Shown piece by piece: positions 13,811-18,333 of a stretch of DNA of 18,333 bases. This DNA is from SHVO01 sp041919675 (GTDB taxonomy: Bacteria > Pseudomonadota > Alphaproteobacteria > Rhodospirillales > Rhodospirillaceae). Within the stretch, counting starts at the first letter, position 1. Each line of letters begins with the position of its first letter. The DNA lies in NCBI GenBank assembly GCA_041919675.1, contig JAYRTJ010000067.1:1-18333 (forward strand), given 5' to 3'. The translations under genes were made by a program, and so were the position numbers. Under the pieces are notes generated by a model. That model had not been told where the DNA came from and ran no database searches. It worked only from the letters and a program-made list of their open reading frames with translations.

Positions 13811-15679
13811 TCAAAGTTCGTCGCTGTCCTCGTCTCCAGGTGGGCGCACCTGCCGTTGCAGGGCCTCGAAGACCGCGAGTGCGTGTTCCGAGGGATTCTC
13901 CGCCAGTTCCAATTCCGCCCGCTTGAGATCAGCTTCTAAGTCGGCCCGCTGGCACAGAGCAAACGTATGATCCCACCCACTGATCGCTTGCTCTTTGGGT
14001 GCCGTTGGACGGGCGAAGCCCGCGTGCACATAAGTATTTGAATTTAATAGAGTTTCGAGTTCGGCGGCAAACCCTGTGTTGGCTAGGTGGGCCTGAAGAC
14101 CGCCGAAATCAAGCTCTGGGTCTTGGGCGACGTGGATTAATGCGGTTTGGCGCAGCAAGTCAAGGCGCGAGTCGGCAAAATCCAGGCGGCCCAGGCGCTC
14201 TTCCACATGGTCGAAAATATCGGGGTGAGTCAGAAGGGTAGCCAGCAGAATCCGTTCCCGGACTTTTCGGGCACTGTCAGGGTCCCCGGACGTCCGGGGG
14301 GGCGGGAATCCGGCAAAGCGTCCCGGAGTCGCACCCTTCTGTCCCGAAGCGGGCCGGAAACCCTTGCCTTTACCGCCCGCAAATCCGCCGCCCTGGCCGC
14401 CGGCGGCGGCCCGAGGCGCCCGGAACAGCTCGAAAAGCCGGTTCCGGAAGTGTTGGCGGTACTGGGCCTGAACGCTTTCGTCGCCGATGACGCCGGCTTT
14501 GGCCTGGGCCGCCCGTTCGAGCCCGGCGCGCCGTTCGGGGGTGTCGGCCGGGTTCTGGGCCAGAAGCTGCTGCCAGACGACCTCGGAGAGGGGAACGGCG
14601 GCGCCGAGCACGGCCTGCATGGCCGCGGCGCCCTCGCGCCGGCAGATGTCGTCGGGATCCTTGCCGGCCGGCATCATGGCAAAACGCAGCGAAAGACCCG
14701 GCTTCAGCAGCGGGAGCGCCCGCTCCGCCGCCCGCAAGGCCGCGGCCCGGCCCGCCCGGTCGCCGTCGAAACACAAGATGGGCTCGGGCGCGAGTCGCCA
14801 GAGAATAGCCAGCTGTCCTTCCGTCATGGCGGTGCCGAGCGGCGCGACGGCATGGGTGAACCCGGCCTGCGAAAGGCCGATCACGTCCATGTAGCCCTCG
14901 GCGACGATGACGTCGCGCTTGTCGCCCGCCGGCGCGCGCGCCAGCGAGAAGTTGTAGAGCATCTGCCCTTTGTGAAAGAGCGGCGTGTCGGGCGAATTGA
15001 GATACTTGGGCTCGCCTTCGCCCATGACGCGGCCGCCAAAAGCAACCGGACGCCCGCGCATGTCGAGGATCGGGAACATCACGCGGTCGCGGAAGAAGTC
15101 GAAGGACTCGCGCCCCTCTTTGCCGGGCGACACCAGGCGCACGTCCAGAAGCAGATCCTCTTTGACGCCGCGCGCGGTCAGCTTGGTTTTGAGCTGGTTG
15201 CCGTTCGGCGCATACCCCAAGCGGAAGCGCTTGATGGTCGCGTCGCTGAGGCCGCGGTTACGCAGGTATTCCAGCGCGTGGCGCCCGTCCGGCGCATGCA
15301 GCATCTGTTCGAAGAAGGAGCACCCCGCCTCGGCGGCCTCGCGCAGCTTGGTTTCGCGCGCGGCTTCGGCGGCGTCCTGCGGCGTCGCGCGCGGCATCTC
15401 CAGCCCCGCCTCTTCCGCCAGGCGTTCCACCGCCTCGACGAACGACAGGTTCTGGGTCTTCATCAGGAAGCTGAAGATGTCGCCGTGCTCCTGGGTCGAG
15501 AAGCAGTGGTAGAAGCCCTTCTCGTCATTGACCGTGAAGGAGGGCGTCTTTTCGTTGGAAAACGGCGACAGGCCCACGTACTCGCGTCCGCGCTTGATCA
15601 GGCGTACGCGACGCCCGACCACCGAGGACACCGGCAGCCGGGTGCGGATATCGTCGAGGAAGTTCGGCGGAAACGCCAT
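13811..15679 (-). CDS. dnaG: DNA primase DnaG
   Basis: Makes RNA primers for replication at the fork with DnaB. The N-terminal CHC2-like domain (1-100) reads YVGLSPFSNEKTPSFTV then KGFYHCFSTQEHGDIFSF. The four zinc ligands of standard DnaG (C-x2-H...C-x2-C) are here S38, S41, C59 and T62, so zinc is very unlikely to be bound. Similar losses occur in other alphaproteobacterial primases. The TOPRIM core is intact: catalytic Glu261 in VIVAEGYMDV and Asp305-Gly-Asp307 (CFDGDRAG). A glycine-rich linker (about 425-470) leads to the DnaB-interacting C-terminal domain. 622 residues, normal for the family. It sits between yqeY and rpoD in the conserved operon; rpoD starts about 80 nt downstream. Confidence 0.96.
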   Translation of the reverse strand: MAFPPNFLDDIRTRLPVSSVVGRRVRLIKRGREYVGLSPFSNEKTPSFTVNDEKGFYHCFSTQEHGDIFSFLMKTQNLSFVEAVERLAEEAGLEMPRATPQDAAEAARETKLREAAEAGCSFFEQMLHAPDGRHALEYLRNRGLSDATIKRFRLGYAPNGNQLKTKLTARGVKEDLLLDVRLVSPGKEGRESFDFFRDRVMFPILDMRGRPVAFGGRVMGEGEPKYLNSPDTPLFHKGQMLYNFSLARAPAGDKRDVIVAEGYMDVIGLSQAGFTHAVAPLGTAMTEGQLAILWRLAPEPILCFDGDRAGRAAALRAAERALPLLKPGLSLRFAMMPAGKDPDDICRREGAAAMQAVLGAAVPLSEVVWQQLLAQNPADTPERRAGLERAAQAKAGVIGDESVQAQYRQHFRNRLFELFRAPRAAAGGQGGGFAGGKGKGFRPASGQKGATPGRFAGFPPPRTSGDPDSARKVRERILLATLLTHPDIFDHVEERLGRLDFADSRLDLLRQTALIHVAQDPELDFGGLQAHLANTGFAAELETLLNSNTYVHAGFARPTAPKEQAISGWDHTFALCQRADLEADLKRAELELAENPSEHALAVFEALQRQVRPPGDEDSDEL

Positions 15680-15708
15680 AAGGCCTCAACCTCGGCCGGG
15701 GCGGCGGA

Positions 15709-16167
15709 TCAGGCCCCGAGCTGCTGCTTCACGACGCCGGAGACTTTCGAGAAGTCCATCAGCCCGGTGTATTTTTCCTTCAGAACGGCCATCACCTTGC
15801 CCATGTCCTTCACGGACGCGGCGCCCGAGGCGGCGACGGCTTCTTTAACAGCCGCGACCACTTCGGCCTCGTCCATCTGCTTGGGCATGAAGCTCTGGAT
15901 GATCTCGATTTCCTCGGCTTCCTGCTTGGCGAGCTCGGGACGGTTGCCCTTCTCGAACATCTCGATGCTCTCGCGGCGCTGCTTGATCATCCCGTTCATC
16001 ATTTGCAGGATTTCGGGCTCGCCGATGCCTTGCGTATTCCCCGACGGGCGGGCGTCGATGTCTTTGCTTTTCAAGGCGGCGAGGATCAGGCGGATGGTGG
16101 ACACCCGGCGCTCTTCCTTCGCGCGCATGGAGTCCTTTAACGCATCGGCCAAACGGGTGCGCAGCAT
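15709..16167 (-). CDS. yqeY: GatB/YqeY domain protein
   Basis: A 152-residue protein of the YqeY family, related to the tail domain of GatB, the tRNA-binding subunit of the Glu-tRNA amidotransferase. The start is typical (MLRTRLADALKDSMRAKEE, then RVSTIRLILAALKSKDID) and the C-terminal half is helical, with AEEIEIIQSFMPKQMDEAEV and DMGKVMAVLKEKYTGLMDFSKVS. Its exact role is unsettled. It is the first gene of the operon with dnaG and rpoD, an order common in alphaproteobacteria, and 29 nt separate it from dnaG. TATAAG on the minus strand (16262-16257), 90 nt upstream, is a possible -10 for the operon. Confidence 0.93.
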   Translation of the reverse strand: MLRTRLADALKDSMRAKEERRVSTIRLILAALKSKDIDARPSGNTQGIGEPEILQMMNGMIKQRRESIEMFEKGNRPELAKQEAEEIEIIQSFMPKQMDEAEVVAAVKEAVAASGAASVKDMGKVMAVLKEKYTGLMDFSKVSGVVKQQLGA

Positions 16168-16292
16168 GTTTATGTACTCGGATTTCTATTGCGGAAAGAG
16201 TCAGCGTAGCGCGATTCGCGCCGGTTTTGCAAAAGCTTCACGCGTCTAAAACCATACTTATAGTTCACATTGCCTGCCGTCGGCCCAAACCC

Positions 16293-16321
16293 TTGACTCA
16301 CCGGTTCGCTTTGCTTACACC
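16293..16321 (+). promoter_or_regulatory. Candidate carAB promoter
   Basis: TTGACT (16293-16298), 17-nt spacer, TACACC (16316-16321). The -35 is good and the -10 is weak. It lies about 130 nt upstream of the carA start, in the 286-nt gap shared with yqeY on the other strand. No pyrimidine or arginine operator could be recognised by eye. Confidence 0.35.
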
Positions 16322-16453
16322 GCGCCGGATAGCGTGCGTTTTCGCCCGCGCGCCATCCAAACATACGACGACCCGTTCCAAACTGCCCAGCCGCGCGCCA
16401 CGCGGAAGGGCGGTTCGAATGAGCGCAAACCTGAAGCCGAGTTGACCCGACCG

Positions 16454-17623
16454 ATGAAACAACCCTCCGGTGCCACGGCCGTTCTCGTTCTTGACGACGG
16501 GGAAGTCATTTGGGGGCGGGGAATCGGCGCCGCCGGGGCAAAAGTCGGCGAAGTGGTCTTCAACACGTCGATCACGGGTTATCAGGAAGTCATGACGGAC
16601 CCGTCTTACGCGGGCCAGATCATCACCTTCACCTTCCCGCACATCGGCAACGTCGGCGTCAATCCGGAAGATCTCGAGAGCATGACGCCCGCCGCCCGCG
16701 GCTGCATCGTGCGCGACGACATCACGGATCCCTCCAATTACCGCTCGGCCCAGCACCTCGACACGTGGCTGCGCTCGAATGATCTCATCGGCCTGTCCGG
16801 CATCGACACGCGCCGCCTGACCCGCCGCATCCGCGCCAAGGGCGCCCCGAACGGCGTCATCTGCCACGAACCGTCGGGCAAGTTCGATTTAGAGGCGCTT
16901 AAAGCACAAGCCAAGGCGTTCCCGGGCCTCAACGGCATGGACCTCGCCAAGGAGGTCTCCTGCAGCCAGACCTACACCTGGTCGCAGACCCTGTGGTCGA
17001 AGGAAAAGGGCTACGGCGATCTCGAGAAGGACGGCAAAAAAGCCGCGTTCAATGTCGTCGCCGTCGACTACGGCGCCAAGCGCAACATCCTGCGCTGCCT
17101 CGCCGACGCCGGCTGCAAAGTCACCGTCGTCCCCGCGACCTCCACCGCCGAGGACATCCTGCGTCACAATCCGGACGGCGTGTTCCTCTCCAACGGTCCC
17201 GGCGACCCGGCGGCCACCGGCGTATACGCCGTGCCTGAAATTCAGAAGATCATCGCCACGGGTAAACCGGTGTTCGGGATCTGCCTTGGCCACCAACTGC
17301 TCGCGCTGGCCTTCGGCGCGAAGACCTACAAGCTCCAGCTCGGCCACCGCGGCGCCAATCAGCCGGTGAAGGACCTGGAGACGGGCAAGGTGGAGATCAC
17401 CTCGCAGAACCACGGCTTCTGCGTCGACCGCGCGACGCTGCCCAAGAACGTGGTCGAGACCCATAAGAGCCTGTTCGACGGCATCGTCGAAGGCATGCGC
17501 GCCACCGACAAGCCGGTGTTCAGCGTGCAGTATCACCCCGAGGCCTCTCCGGGCCCGCAGGACAGTCATTATCTGTTCCATCGCTTCACCAAGCTGATGA
17601 CCGATCAGAAAAAGGCGCAGTAA
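16454..17623 (+). CDS. carA: Carbamoyl-phosphate synthase small subunit (glutaminase)
   Basis: Releases ammonia from glutamine for the CarB subunit, which makes carbamoyl phosphate for pyrimidines and arginine. The N-terminal CPSase small-chain domain (AVLVLDDGEVIWGRGIG, then FNTSITGYQEVMTDPSYAGQ) is followed by a class I glutamine amidotransferase domain with nucleophile Cys277 (FGICLGHQ) and the His361-x-Glu363 pair (VQYHPEASPGPQD). 389 residues from the ATG at 16454, normal for CarA. The frame is open to 16334, but family CarA proteins start about where this ATG is. It has no evident Shine-Dalgarno; the strong one (GGAAGGG) precedes a short out-of-frame ATG at 16419. carB follows after 4 nt. 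Confidence 0.96.
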   Translation: MKQPSGATAVLVLDDGEVIWGRGIGAAGAKVGEVVFNTSITGYQEVMTDPSYAGQIITFTFPHIGNVGVNPEDLESMTPAARGCIVRDDITDPSNYRSAQHLDTWLRSNDLIGLSGIDTRRLTRRIRAKGAPNGVICHEPSGKFDLEALKAQAKAFPGLNGMDLAKEVSCSQTYTWSQTLWSKEKGYGDLEKDGKKAAFNVVAVDYGAKRNILRCLADAGCKVTVVPATSTAEDILRHNPDGVFLSNGPGDPAATGVYAVPEIQKIIATGKPVFGICLGHQLLALAFGAKTYKLQLGHRGANQPVKDLETGKVEITSQNHGFCVDRATLPKNVVETHKSLFDGIVEGMRATDKPVFSVQYHPEASPGPQDSHYLFHRFTKLMTDQKKAQ

Positions 17624-17627
17624 GCCG

Positions 17628-18333
17628 ATGCCGAAGCGTACAGATATCAAGAGCATCATGATCATCGGCGCCGGGCCGATCGTCATCGGCCAGGCGTGCG
17701 AGTTCGACTACTCCGGCGCGCAAGCGTGTAAGGCGCTACGCGAAGAGGGTTACCGCGTCATCCTTGTGAATTCGAACCCCGCCACGATCATGACCGATCC
17801 GGAGATGGCGGACGCGACCTACATCGAGCCGATCACGCCGGCCATCGTCGAAAAGATCATCGCGAAAGAACGCCCCGACGCCCTGCTGCCCACCATGGGC
17901 GGCCAGACGGCGCTGAACACGGCCATGAAGCTCGCCGACAGCGGCGTGCTCGCGAAGTACAACGTCGAGATGATCGCGGCGAAGCGCGACGTCATCATGA
18001 AGGCCGAAGACCGCGAGCTGTTCCGCGACGCGATGAGCAAGATCGGCCTCGAAAGCCCGCGCAGCGTCATGGTGAAGTCGCTGGAAGAAGCGCGCGAAGC
18101 CATGAAGTTCGTGGGCCTGCCCGCGATCATGCGCCCGTCCTTCACCCTCGGCGGCGAAGGCGGCGGCATCGCCTATAACACGGAAGAATTCGAACACATC
18201 GTCGGTACCAGCATCGCGGCGTCGCCTGTCGGCACCGTCCTCGTCGAAGAATCCGTGCTCGGCTGGAAAGAATACGAGATGGAAGTCGTCCGCGACAAGG
18301 CGGACAACTGCATCATCATCTGCTCCATCGAGA
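17628..18333 (+). CDS. carB: Carbamoyl-phosphate synthase large subunit, N-terminal part, cut by window edge
   Basis: The synthetase subunit, which phosphorylates bicarbonate and then carbamate with two ATPs. The first 235 residues are present and in frame to the edge. Features: MPKRTDIKSIMIIGAGPIVIGQACEFDYSG, the N-terminal Rossmann-like start; VNSNPATIMTDPEMAD; LLPTMGGQTALNTAM; and the ATP-grasp glycine loop RPSFTLGGEGGGIAYN with EESVLGWKEYEMEVVRD. These are essentially the consensus of the carboxyphosphate half. It starts 4 nt after the carA stop, so it is co-translated. The remaining roughly 850 residues lie beyond the window. Confidence 0.97.
   Translation, partial: MPKRTDIKSIMIIGAGPIVIGQACEFDYSGAQACKALREEGYRVILVNSNPATIMTDPEMADATYIEPITPAIVEKIIAKERPDALLPTMGGQTALNTAMKLADSGVLAKYNVEMIAAKRDVIMKAEDRELFRDAMSKIGLESPRSVMVKSLEEAREAMKFVGLPAIMRPSFTLGGEGGGIAYNTEEFEHIVGTSIAASPVGTVLVEESVLGWKEYEMEVVRDKADNCIIICSIE

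Noticed and set aside
14147..16249. 700-codon plus-strand open frame
   Set aside because: Antisense to dnaG and yqeY, both clearly real; low-complexity Arg/Gly/Ala content and no recognisable domain.
1..18333. CRISPR array, insertion sequence, prophage or integrase
   Set aside because: No spaced repeats of CRISPR type, no transposase or integrase motifs in any frame. The only tandem repeats are inside rpoD.

Overview
The window looks like a high-GC alphaproteobacterial chromosome. The best evidence is the right-hand half: a yqeY-dnaG-rpoD operon facing away from carAB, a DnaG lacking most of its zinc ligands, and a FixL/FixJ/FixK oxygen-sensing system. Both edges cut genes: a PRPP synthetase homologue on the left and carB on the right.

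Region 1 (1-8214) is an oxygen-response neighbourhood. It encodes a heme-PAS sensor kinase (FixL), its response regulator (FixJ) and a Crp/Fnr-family regulator with no Fe-S cysteine cluster (FixK type). Around them lie a PRPP synthetase homologue and an AMP/thymidine phosphorylase, a small exported cytochrome c, a universal stress protein, two small conserved proteins of unknown function, a 34-residue single-span membrane protein, and a hemerythrin. In my reading by eye, three sites match the FNR/FixK pattern TTGAY-N4-ATCAA (1985-1998, 4932-4945, 8201-8214). All three are intergenic. They lie upstream of the phosphorylase/PRPP operon (and possibly the divergent cytochrome c gene), the 34-residue membrane protein, and the hemerythrin gene. 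The FixK helix-turn-helix has the E-xx-SR motif expected to read TTGA. The inferred circuit is low O2 -> FixL -> FixJ -> FixK -> these targets.

Region 2 (about 8309-11149) is a small, lower-GC insertion. It is bounded on the right by an intact tRNA(CAT) gene and on the left by a 46-bp copy (45/46 identical) of that tRNA's 3' part, in the orientation expected when an element integrates at a tRNA 3' end. It holds a BrnT toxin gene broken by one in-frame stop, an intact BrnA antitoxin, a GNAT acetyltransferase and an unrecognised exported or membrane-anchored protein. No integrase is present, so it is probably a decayed or minimal island.

Region 3 (11104-18333) is housekeeping: the tRNA, the rpoD terminator, and rpoD, dnaG and yqeY on the minus strand (the macromolecular-synthesis operon), then divergent carA and carB. 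RpoD carries an unusual Lys/Ala-rich N-terminal extension with a five-copy 15-bp tandem repeat.
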